Assembly (NCBI GenBank): GCA_946894095.1
Contig: OX335642.1
Location: 15,945,021 to 16,009,020, forward strand
Source: Incurvaria masculella
Lineage: Eukaryota; Arthropoda; Insecta; Lepidoptera; Incurvariidae
DNA length: 64,000 nucleotides
Direction of reading: 5' to 3'
In this document: piece by piece, positions 12,101 to 24,100 of the stretch
How the letters are laid out: each line of letters starts with the position of its first letter
How positions within the stretch are numbered: position 1 is the stretch's first letter
Position numbers and translations under genes: made by a program
The notes under the pieces: model-generated
Seen by the model: the letters and a program-made list of their open reading frames with translations, nothing else
What the model was told of the DNA's origin: nothing
The model's database searches: none

Positions 12101-15100
12101 CCAGCCAGTCAGTGGCTTCGCTTATCGAGTGATTGTTGCACTAAATGGCGTCCTGTGCAGCTCTTAGTCATTGGAACTTGAGATTGATCAGGAGTGAACG
12201 AATTCGTAAGCAAATTGACTGACCGGTGCTATCATAGCTTATGACGGTATTATCACTAAAATGTGGTTACTCTGTCGCTGTAAAATGAGTTTTTTGGTCG
12301 GCACTACCGTACAACCTTAATCAAGTGGTTATATACACTATACATCTCTTACATCTTACGTTTATGTTATTCTTAACTGTTGAGTTCCAGAGTTGCGTAG
12401 CACCTACCTGCGACATTCCTCCTTGTCCGCCTCGCTCATCTCCGCATAAGCCTGCATCCGCCGGCTGTACGTGTCGGTGGAGTTGGGGGCCAGGTCGTAC
12501 ACGGCGTCGCTCTCCGATGCGCCATTGGCAACCGTCTTGCAGTCACCGTCGCCGCTCTCTACACCTGTCACATTCCAGAGTTGCGTTATAGCGGACATTC
12601 ACTAATTATCTTAAGAATATATGTCTCTTTTCTGGTCTTTGGTCAAACATCTCATTGGAACTTTAGAATGGATTTAACTATTTACCTAGCGTCTAAGAAA
12701 GGCTGTTATTTAAAAATCCATGCGAAGCACCATGGTCGTGAAATATGTTTTAATAAAAACTTTTTTAAGGCATACTTGATGCAAGGAGAAAACAGATTTT
12801 GGAATACAACTTTAAAGGTCATCAATATTGTTCGTTGAAATTAAACCAACGCATTTACAGATATAGTAAACATCGAACAACTCAAACGGGCTAACCATTC
12901 AACTCCTTGAGCGATATAGACTCGCTCAGTCGCTTGCCGTCGCTAGTGACGCTGCCGTCGCCGTTCTCCAGTATCTCCTCGCTGGGCGCGCCACTCCTCG
13001 CGTCGCTGCGCACGTCGCTTCTCGCGTCGCTGCGCGCGTCGCTCCGGCCGTCGCTGCGCGCGTCGCTCGCGTCGTCGCCGTTGCGCGGCAGGCTCCGGCT
13101 GCCCAGGCTGCTGGCGTCGCCGTTCTCGCACGTCAAGTCTGCGGTGCTCTGCTCCTTTCTGCAGTCTAGGACCTAAAGGTAGGTGCACACATGTGGGATT
13201 GAATCAAACTGCTTTCCATTTGAGTGGGTCGTAGCTCAGATTAAAAGATTTGTTTCTCATGCGAGATGTTTTCATGCAAAATCTGATTCATAGTTCAGGG
13301 CATGTATGGCCTACTGTAATGATATTAGCTCAACACACCCCATGTGTACCATGCTTTGACCTTCCTTGTACGTAAGAGCTGACTAAGGCGATTCTAGTCT
13401 CATAGTTAGTTCGTAGTTCTGATTCTATTAATAGTTAATCCAGGGTTAATGATTGAATGAATCATGGTCGAAGTGGCAAAGAAAATTGTCCGCGTTTTCC
13501 ATCTAGTTCGATGTAGCCATGCCCATAAAGTGAACGTCCTGGAATGGCACCTAATTCCTTCCGAAATATGGTGTAATGGGCGTATATCATGATAGTGACA
13601 TAGTCTGATTACTTCATTCAATTAGAATCATTTGAGAACACTTTCATTGGTTTATATTTGCAACAATTTCCAGGAAATTTAGTCTTTCACAATACATAAT
13701 TGAGTTAACCAATTGCCTAATTGGTTAACTCATAATATTCTGCTTTATTTTGTATAGTATCTGCCAGTATTGACAGATCCTATAGGTCCCAGAACAGGTC
13801 AAAAGAAATGGGTCCTATCACAGATTACAACACTCTTTGATTATCTGACCGAACGGGACAAAAGTCAGTCAGTCAGTCGGTCGGTCGGTCGGTCGGTCGG
13901 TCGGTCGGTCGGTCGGTCGGTCGGTCGGTCGGTCGGTCGGTCGGTCGGTCGGTCGGTCGGTCGGTCGGTCGGTCGGTCGGTCGGTCGGTCGGTCGGTCGG
14001 TCGGTCGGTCGGTCGGTCGGTCGGTCGGTCGGTCGGTCGGTCGGTCGGTCGGTCGGTCGGTCGGTCGGTCGGTCGGTCGGTCGGTCGGTCGGTCGGTCGG
14101 TCGGTCGGTCGGTCGGTCGGTCGGTCGGTCGGTCGGTCGGTCGGTCGGTCGGTCGGTCGGTCGGTCGGTCGGTCGGTCGGTCGGTCGGTCGGTCGGTCGG
14201 TCGGTCGGTCGGTCGGTCGGTCGGTCGGTCGGTCGGTCGGTCGGTCGGTCGGTCGGTCGGTCGGTCGGTCGGTCGGTCGGTCGGTCGGTCAGTCAGTCAG
14301 TCAGTCACAAGAATCGTTAAATTTCCGGGTCGCAAAAATCTCGCAAACGACTCATCGCTAGTGTAAAGTGCATTCACATGAGCCATCCCGGGCTTTAGCG
14401 CACGACCATGCGCCGACACAACTTACCTCGAGCTGGTGCGCGAGCAGCGCGCGGAGGTGCGCGCGCGCGGCCGCGTACGGCACGGCGGTCTCGCCGGAGC
14501 GCACGCGCTCGAGCAGCGCGTCGTGCACGAACACGTACTGCTCCTCGGTCTGCACGAGGTGGTTGCGCTGCGTGCGCGCGCGGCACAGAAAGCCGAGCGG
14601 CGCCGCCGTGCCCGTGAGCCGCAGCTGCGCGAGCTGCGCGTCCAGCACGATGTACGTGCCCGTGCGACCCACGCCCGCGCTGCAACGCACACACGTTATG
14701 GCGACTGGCGAGCTTGCATTATGAGTTGCTTTAAACCAGTGCTTCTTAAGTCCCCTGGAAGTACCTAAGTGACGATTTGACAGGGGTTTGTAAAGAGTAT
14801 GCAGAAAAAACACCAATTGCATTGAAATAATACAGGTATTTATCTCTGTAAAGTAAAACTATCGTCAAAAAAATACTTTGTAAGTGTTCTTTTATATGTA
14901 GATAGATCAACCCTTTATTCATTTAGATTTACATTACTTACCTCCAACGTTTGGTGGTACATGGCAAGACAAACATTTTTCAAATGGTACCTCATCATAA
15001 AAGGGTAAGAACCACTGTTTAAACATTCATCATACTCATCAAATAATGTGGACACACTGCTAGTCGAAAGACTCGTATATGAGGGGGGGTGGACTGGCCT

Positions 15101-18100
15101 TTCATCCCAGAGGTCTGAGATAAAATCCCAGCCCGATTCATGCACCACGTTTTTTTCTCTTTCTCAGTTTAATAAGTGCATTTCATTACGAAGGCGAGCT
15201 GTGTCATGGTTCGGAATCCATGTAAGCCTGTACGTCCCCTTCCCCTACTGGGTGCTAGGATTATTAAGCTCGCCTGGATTGGTAACATCACATTGGATGA
15301 AAAGAACGTCGGAGCAGAATTGAAAAATAATCTCATATTTTCCATCTATTCAATGTATGTAGCTGTGCTCATAAAGGGAAGGTCCAGGCGTTGCACCTAA
15401 TTCCTTCGGTTATGCGGTGTGTTGGGCTAATATCATGACTGTGGGCGTGGTATTAACCAATCTATGTCTAGTGACATAAAAAAAAAGGTCGAAACCCACC
15501 TACAGTGCACGAGCACCGTGTGTGGTTCCCCGGAAGCGGCCTTCACAAATGGCAGCACGGCGAGCGGGTGCGCCGGGGTGCCGTGGTCCGGCCACACGGT
15601 GTAGTGGTACTGCACCACGGTGCGTGTCTCCGGCTCGCCCACGCTCCCGCTGTCACTGTCCTGATGGAGGACGATGCAAATTTAAAATATCCAATCACAT
15701 AACTCCAGAGGGTTTGGTGATTATAATAAAGCGCCATGAAATATGATTATGGCAGACTTCTTTGGCTTCTTCAAAAGATAATCTCTCTTCTTCAGAAATT
15801 GTTTTTAATTTTTAATTTTTTTTATTTAATGAGGAAGAAAACTGCTTATTTATCATGAAAGGTAGCATCTAGATAGACCCTAAAAGATATATCAAAGCTG
15901 TCAGAGACCATACAAAATGAAATAGAAAATAATTGAAAATTCCATTTAAGCAATTTATTGAATTAAAGTGACACAATTTCTTTCGATTTCTTTTCCAAAT
16001 TATGCTAATCAAATGAAGTTGTGGGAAAAAAAATATCACAATAACATAACCTATAATATTTCATTTGAAACTTTGCATGGATCAATTAAATTAAAATTTG
16101 TTTCAAGACAAACAAAAGCTCTTCTTTTCCTCCAAACCTGGAGCATCATGGAGCACATCTTTCATCTAAAACCTCGTAAATAAAACTTGACAGGAATGAC
16201 AGTATTGACGTTTTTAAGGTGAGATTGCTTGTGCAACATCAACAATGAACTTTGTTTTCTTCTTCATTTTTACTATTACATATTATAGAACCATGCTGTA
16301 GCACCATGGCCCTAGAACCAATAGGGCCAATATACAAAAATATTGCCACCTCCCATATCACTCACCCCGCTGTACTTGACGCGTAGATGCCTCACGGTGT
16401 AGGTGGCTCGTACGTCCTCGTGTAGAAGAGTCACGTGGATCCCACCGAACTCCGCCGTGCTGCCGCGTCCGCCGCTCGGCCAGTACATGTCGCATTTACG
16501 CTGCGGATACAGATTTGTGTTGACACATAACCTAGCAATGGTGGAATTAAGATTTTTAGTGTTGGCTTACTAATGAAACCTCACATTATTTAGTCGTCTG
16601 TAACAGAGTGGTCAGTCCGAGTTCTCACCTCAATTGGCATTTACGGAACTTCGAAGTTACGTATAAACATCAAACCCCATGCAAGTATTTACTATTAATT
16701 CTGTGGTTTTACTTCTTCAGGATGTCAAAATCAAACTCCGACTTCCGATTTTCATGAAAATGCAGAGTTGGCATAAAGGGCAACGTCAACATATTTACGG
16801 CGACGAAGCTGTAAAAACATTGGACTCGCAAATGTTAGTTCGCTCTTTTATTTCTCCATAAATACATACGATAGTCGTTCGGATTGGCGTAAACGCCAAT
16901 TTAGGTCACGAGTTGGATAATGGGCTCAGGAAAAGTATAAGTGGGGATTCGGAAGTGAGATCCAATTTGGAATTTTCCAATGAAAATGCGGAAAAAATAT
17001 ATTGCGTAATATGTGTGCCTACACTCATTGTAGCGAGTTGCATAAAGTGCATTCGCTGGTTGAGCCTATGGCTTTAAGCTGCAGTTTTTTTCTGTAAAAC
17101 CCAAAATATGGCATATGCCCTTAACTAAGAGGTGCCTGAAGACACCCATTGACTTTTGAACTTTCTCGGGGGTGCTAAAACCCTGGCCGGCTATTAGATA
17201 AAAAATTTAGTTAAGTTTGGATGGAATATATCGGATGGGAGAGCATTCGGCTATTGAGTGCATTCCACAGTTCCTAATGGATCAGTTGGTTCTTATAAGA
17301 CGCATGTGGACAATTAATTGAGTTGACCGCGGGGAGCATTGGTAGAATTGGGATGGAGCGACAGCAATATGAAGCTCCGGAGTACAGGTGATAGTATGCG
17401 AGTTTACCCCACATTCCTTGGGATTTCGAGGGTCTCCAAATGATGATGGTATACCTCGTTGTCATCTTCGAGACGCCCAGCACAGTGATGTAATACCTTC
17501 GAAACTTGAACCAGCCGCGTGGCAAAACAACTCGCAAGGTGTTTGTGCGGCGTTGGTTTTAACAATAACAGCACAGCAGCTGCGCTGAAAGTGGTCACCC
17601 ATCCAAAACCCAACCGCGCTCAGAGGTGCTTCCCCAGCTTATCGAATCACAAGGCGTCGCGCTACTGGGCTACCAAGGCTCAGCTGATCAGTCCCACAGA
17701 TGGAAACAGTACTCCACACGAGACCGGCAGACGAGAGCGCTCACCCGTCCGCGCTCCACCAGGTTGGTGATCATGACGAGCGTGTGCGCGCGGTGCTGCC
17801 ACACCATGCGCCAGAAGGCGGGCAGGGTGGCGGGCGTGGGCCCCTGCGTGGCGATGTAGCGCCGCCGCCACACCAGCCACTCCAGCTTCACCTTTACCTT
17901 CTCGCCATCTGTCATTACATCACGGTCATCACAACTTATACTAAGTGACACCGTGCTCCGATTTGGGCTTGCAATACAAATAGAGCGGTCACAACTGGTC
18001 CAGCCCAGTCATATGAAAATACATTACTACATTAAGGGCGTGATAACACCCGGTTCGGTTCCATAAGTAACATCGTAACATTCGGTTCCATAAGGTTGTA

Positions 18101-21100
18101 ACCATATTTTATTATTTTTAAAAATTACTAATGGTTATTTTGGAAAACTACATTTACTTTTTGATTATCGAAACTCATTGTTGTTATTTTTAAATACATT
18201 TAAATATTGTCTCTATTAACTATTGGCTCTGTTTTGTAGTTTTAAGTTTGTGTTGACACAAAATTCTAGTGGAGATAGCAATGGAGAACGCACCCAGATC
18301 GATCTCCACCATTTCCAGTTCGTCATCGTCGTCGTCGGACTCGCTCGAGGAGTCCTGCCTCGACTCCTCCGACTCGACGATGCCAGAGAACTCGATGTTG
18401 AGGAACGCCGACTCGATGCCCTCAGCGAGGATCGGCGGTGGCTTAGTGCTCTTCTGCGATGGCTGACGGCTGGAAATTGTCATTTGTAAGTTGAGGAACA
18501 AGAGGAACTACTACTCCTTGGCTCATTGTGAACCAATGAAAGGTTTACGGAATATGTTAAATACCTTGGGATGCACTTAGACAGACTTTATGATGCACGA
18601 CGATGAGTGTGGTACCGACCTGCGCGGACGCTCGCGCCTCCGCTGCAGCTTCCTCCGTATGTACTCCTTGCGCGTTTCGTTCAGCTCGGGCAGCATGCCG
18701 TCGATGAAGTTGGCATTGACGTAGTCGCAGGGCGCGGGCTCGCCGACAGCGCACCCCGCGCATCCCGCCGCACCGCATCGCCCGCCCGACGAGACGCACA
18801 CGCGCGAGTGGTCGTCTGCAAGCACCATCGACTACATTCACGCGCTGAAGCCAACAGCGCGGCCCACCAAAGGCACACCCCCTCCATTTGAACTGACGGT
18901 GGCTGTTTCTTTTGTTCTCGTTCTTTGCCCTAATCTGTTCTACCAAATATTTTTTGGCATTAATATTAAGATGTAAAAGTATGTATTTCATTAACGTGGA
19001 TGGAAAACTCGTAAAGTCCGCGGATCATTCAGTTTTTGACGTAACTTAGTGTAGTTTCACTGCCAAAAAAGTTTAAATAAATGAAATGAGAAGTTAAAAA
19101 TAGTAAATTTTTGTTGTCAGCCAGTTCAATAAAGATGTTTGAAAACTAATCTTAGAAGACTAATCTTGGTATAGTTCGTTTTTCGGCGGCGATTATACCA
19201 ACCTGATCGAAACGTATCCAGTGATTTGATCCTGATTCGCTATGCTCACACAAATCAGACTTCGCAGAGTCCTTTTTCTTTACCGGTCGAATCTGTTCCG
19301 TACACCCCTGTCGCAACACTTCGCTTTGTCTGAGCAATATATTTCCCACAGGAACACAGAACTTTGTACACGCCTGGAGACTGCAAGGGGAGCTGATCTT
19401 TCACTGAGCGTAAAACTTGTGAGACCTTTTTTATAGGTATGAAAACTGTATCAATCTGCAGTTTTTTCAGTTTACGCCCAATGATGACTGTTACTCCCTT
19501 TACATATGGCAAGAATGCCTTTCGGCGTGTTGAATGGGTGGTATCCTTCTTCTTTTCTAACTATTATTTCGAAAATTGTACCCATTTTCTCCACCACCAA
19601 TCTCGACCTTTCTTTCTTACACCAATTAAGTCTCCATTTCGGTGACGATATGGTCCTTGTCACACAATCGCTGTGGTCCAACCTAAAGTAATGCCAAAAT
19701 AAATCTTCATACATTTAGCAATAATCTATTCCGTGGTTTAGCAGAGGATCAGCTACACAACCATTATTATTAGTATTTTTAGGAATAACCAAGAAATGGC
19801 GATAGTGTAAATGTTTATAATGTATTAGTTCAAGAGGTAGGAAATGGTTAGTAAAACTGTGAGTTCATTCTAAGAATCTTTCAGTGCTTCCGACAAGTCA
19901 TAGTTCTGTTCAGTTCAACCAATGAAACACAGTACCGACCTAACAACGCAACTGAGTACATACAACTGCGCACTGTGAGTTGATATTTTGCAGTATAGAT
20001 AGCGATATAGTGGTAGCAAGACAGCATTCGATTCGCAAGTAGCAGCCACCATTCATCATTCATCATTTCTTTATTGAACTGCCTTATATGATGATCCAGT
20101 AAGGCGATTCTACTACGCTTGCGATGTATGTATGTGTGTCCCATACAGGGCGGACTGGCTCGCCTCTGCACTGCTGCCTTTTCTCGTGGCGCTTCCTAGA
20201 CAGTAACTGAGCGGCTTGAACTCGTTGGCACGGTGACTTGCCTTGCATGCCTTAGGTCATGGGTTCAACCATACTTGGTTCTTGCACCACTTCCTTTCTT
20301 TTCCTGATTCGAATAAGTGCATTTCGTCACGAATCAGCATTCAGAATCCATACAAAATTGTAGGTGGTAAAGTTCAGCCCGTCCGGGTTGGTTCCATCGC
20401 ATTGAATAAACGATGTCTTTTTTATCCAGTTCAATGTAGCCATGCAATCAAATAAAGGCGATAAATTCAATTCAAGATGTTCAATTAAAGCCATGGCGTC
20501 TAGTTATGTACTTAAAAAAAAGTTAAATCCCTTGATGCATTTCTCCATACTTGTGCCAACTTATAGTCAATGAGAACGATGGGGCACGACAAAGTGACCA
20601 AGAACACTCACAGGCCGTGATGTTGAGGTATCTGTTTTTGTGTCGGTTCTCCGGCCGATGGCTGTGGTGGCTTGTGTGGGCCAGTGCGGCCGAACGGGAA
20701 ACCACCACTTCGTACTCCTTGCTGGAAGCAAATGAAAATGCTGTCATTCTAACATGATTGCTGTCATTCGCCAGCCTCAAGAACGTTAAAAAGGAATGGA
20801 CACGAGATGTTCATGATTCCCTATCACTAACAGCGTCGCCAAAATCGATTTTATTCGTTGTACAACACCGACAATATAATCGATTGAAACTGTCACAGGC
20901 GAAAAGATAGGTTAATGCTTTACATTTTTCATAGTTCAGTTGCTTTTTTATGAATATATACTACAAATTTCCGTTTAATTTCTCAGCGAGCCGTGCGCGT
21001 AGTCAACATCACTATAGGCTCATTGCATGGAAGTTGCCTCTTTAGGAAAATACTCGGCACGCATTTGGAGGATTCTATTCTATCGGTCTTGGTCAGACTG

Positions 21101-24100
21101 TTAATTTTCTTTTAGATAGATTTAATAAATGAATGAGATCGGCTCGTAGCTCAGTGACACATGGACTTGCCTTCCATGCCAGAGGTCATGTGTTCAAATC
21201 TTCGCCAGGCCATTGCATCACTTTCTTTCTTTTTCCGAGTTAGATAAATGGATTTCGTTACGAATGTGAGCTGTTCCATGGTTCGGAGCCCATGTAAAAG
21301 TCTAGGTCCCCTTCACCAACTAGATGATAGGGTTAAGACCGCCTGGGTCGCCTTGGAAGAAATGAATGGTCAAACGGAAATGGAAAATTGACAGTGTTTT
21401 CCATGGCATGGCACCCGATTCCTACATGACAACTGTGTGCTGGGCTAATATATCGAGGGTTGGTGTGGCCCTAGCCATCCATCTCCATTTACATAAAAAA
21501 AAATATTTGTGTGAACACTAAGACAATTTTTCATTGCAGCCTCAGATTAAAAAGAAAAGAGATATGCTACCTAGCTTCAATTTCCTGAAATTACAAACTC
21601 AACTTAAATATGCCACACGCATATGGAGGATGGAGGGTGCGTGTGGGTGGAAACTGACATGATAGATGCATTTCTGGAAAACTTTTGGATGCGGTGGCGA
21701 TGTTTGGACTGTGTCGCTTACAATGTGTGGCCGATTATACATACTTTGTCCATACAGCGGAGTTGCGCTAATGACCGAATGCCACTTCTCCTTGCTATCT
21801 GTTCAGCGGTTGCAACCACTGAAAGTCGAGTTGAACACCTCTATAGAATATTGACCTGAAGCCGATGTCGCCGTCGGCGTGCAGCGCGGCGACGTGGCGC
21901 GGGAAGTCGCGCGCGGCGACCGCCGGGTGGCGCCGGCAGGACATGCGCGGCGGCCGCGCGCCCCCCACCCCCGCCGCCCCGCCCGCCTCGTCCGCCCCGC
22001 CAGCCTCCGCCGCGCCCGCCGCCTCCGCGCACCGCAGCGGCGAGCACCCCACCACTGTCGTCAATACCATCCGGATTAAATTGGATTGTTGTTTAATGTT
22101 AACTAGATGAGGTACCCGACTAAGCTCGGGTGAATATCGTTTTGGACTAATGTCGGGCTTTGATGGTAGACTTTGAGGTGATAACCCAGCCAAATGCCCT
22201 TTTTTCTGGTAAATAAGAGGTGATTCTTTGTCGATTACATTTCTTTGTAAAACTTGAAACATAACTACAAGGCATTATTTTGAAGTTACATGACGATTGA
22301 GAGATGTTTTTAAGTAAAATTAAAAAATTCAAAACATTTTGTAAGAAACAATTTTGGTCTCTTCCGTCAATTGACTTTTAATGTGTCTTTACATTTTAAT
22401 TCTGTGAATTCAGTACACTGCACTCGGATTTATAATATTTTATCATTAGCCAGTTCAACAATCACAGAGCAGAATTGAAAAAAAACTTCAGTGGAAATGT
22501 TTTCAATATCCGCTTAGTGCATAGACTGATAATTAAGATGGAAGTCTCACCAGGTTTCTTGTAGGTCTTCAGCGGAGCGCGCGCCCCTCTGTCGCCGCCC
22601 TCTTCGAGGAAGCTGTACGCGGCGGTAATGCACTTGCTGACCCGCGACCGACACCTGCGTCCGTCCGACCAAACAGTCACAATCAGTCGGAAGGACGGGA
22701 GTAGCGACCGAAACTCACTTGTATGGCGGCAGAGTATCCTCCAATTACCGCCAGTAGTTTGTGCGCTTACAAATTCGGGACACGTAATATCGAATGTTTT
22801 TTGCACTAATAGCATCTTGTGAAGTTCTTACGTGTCATTAGAACTCGAAAACCTCAGTAGTAAGCAAATCGTAAATGGACTGACTCGCCGGCGGGGCCGC
22901 CATTGTATGTAAGGTGGCTACGCTACTCCCATACCCGCCTAGCTTATATGATCCTGATGTTGTTACTGTTGTCCGACATAACCGCAATTTGAACAATTAG
23001 GACAAATCGATAAATGACCCATAAATTCGTACAAACACCCCAGCCACACATACACACGTATCATCACGCCATTTCACTGGAGAGGGGTAGACAGAGATGA
23101 TACGGTATGGTCCGACCATGTTTCTTTCTCTTCTTCTACAGACATAACTCTTTCCATACATGCTGTACGATTAGGCGTGCTATGTGCCTGACCTTTACGG
23201 ATGGTACATTCTCCTGGAACGCCCGGGCACGACAATCCCCTCACTTTGTGATCCGCTTTGTAATTCCGTATCATCATTACTGTAAATGAATTTAAAAACC
23301 GACTAGACAAACACTTAAAGGCAATAAAAAAAACAAATAATCAATAATAATAATAAACAATCAATAATCAATAAATGAAATCAAAATAAATATATAATGT
23401 TAATGATAAGTAATATTAGTAATACCAATTATTTTTTTAAATATACAAGTGCACTCCGGGAAAAATTTAATTCACGCATCAGCTTCAAGCTGCTAGTGAT
23501 ATAAATAACATAATAATAATAATCATTCTCGCTAGTGCAACCGATAAACGCCGCTCACCCCCAGACCACGAAGTAGAGCACCATGACGACCAGCAGCACC
23601 GTCATGGCGACCGTGACCAGCACCAGCGTCGAGGTGGACGCGGCCGGCCCGTCGCGCCCGCCGGGCGACATCGCCTCTGTGTGCGCCTGGCACAGCGCGC
23701 TCGACACCTCCTGGAACATAGCATACATGTAAGGACTCCCTACTGCGTTATTTCCCCGCAAAGTATAACTGAGGGTCTTTCAAACATGGTGGGAAGAAGC
23801 GCTTGGCCGGCCCGCTTGGTTATAAGTTCGAAAGTGCATAGGCATCGTAGTTCTCGTTCGAGTTCCTGAAGGTCCTGGCATGGTTTTGACTAATATCGTG
23901 ACATTATTAGCAATCATGTCCAGTTTAATTCAAAAAAGTTATGCAACATTGGCTCACCTCGGGCTTGGTTTGCGTGCCGTTGATGAGCGCGTGGTGCCGC
24001 ACCACGGACAGTGTCACCGCGTAGAGGATCACCTCGTACTGCGTCACGTTCCACAGCTCCAACACCTGAAGCAATCATCAAAGGTCAGCTTCTATCGTAT

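Noticed and set aside
13770..14366. A 198-codon frame of Gly-Arg-Ser-Val repeats
   Set aside because: It is the translation of the GGTC microsatellite; any frame through a 4-bp repeat without stops would look like this.
14368..14768. Arg-rich frames on the plus strand over 14.4-14.7 kb
   Set aside because: Antisense shadow of Ptp99A exon 15, which contains the conserved phosphatase motifs.
17590..17675. A 5S rRNA gene
   Set aside because: Only the internal promoter part resembles 5S rRNA; the 5' half and terminator are missing.
18220..18501. Exon 11 of Ptp99A as a chance frame
   Set aside because: I first doubted it because PTP domains lack this segment, but acceptor, donor and phases fit exactly and its omission breaks the frame, so it was kept.
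21138..21210. A tRNA gene
   Set aside because: A- and B-box-like sequences are present but there is no full cloverleaf, and the same head occurs in many SINE copies with a common body.
23330..23420. A CRISPR-like or satellite array
   Set aside because: Irregular AT-rich low complexity, without conserved repeats and unique spacers.
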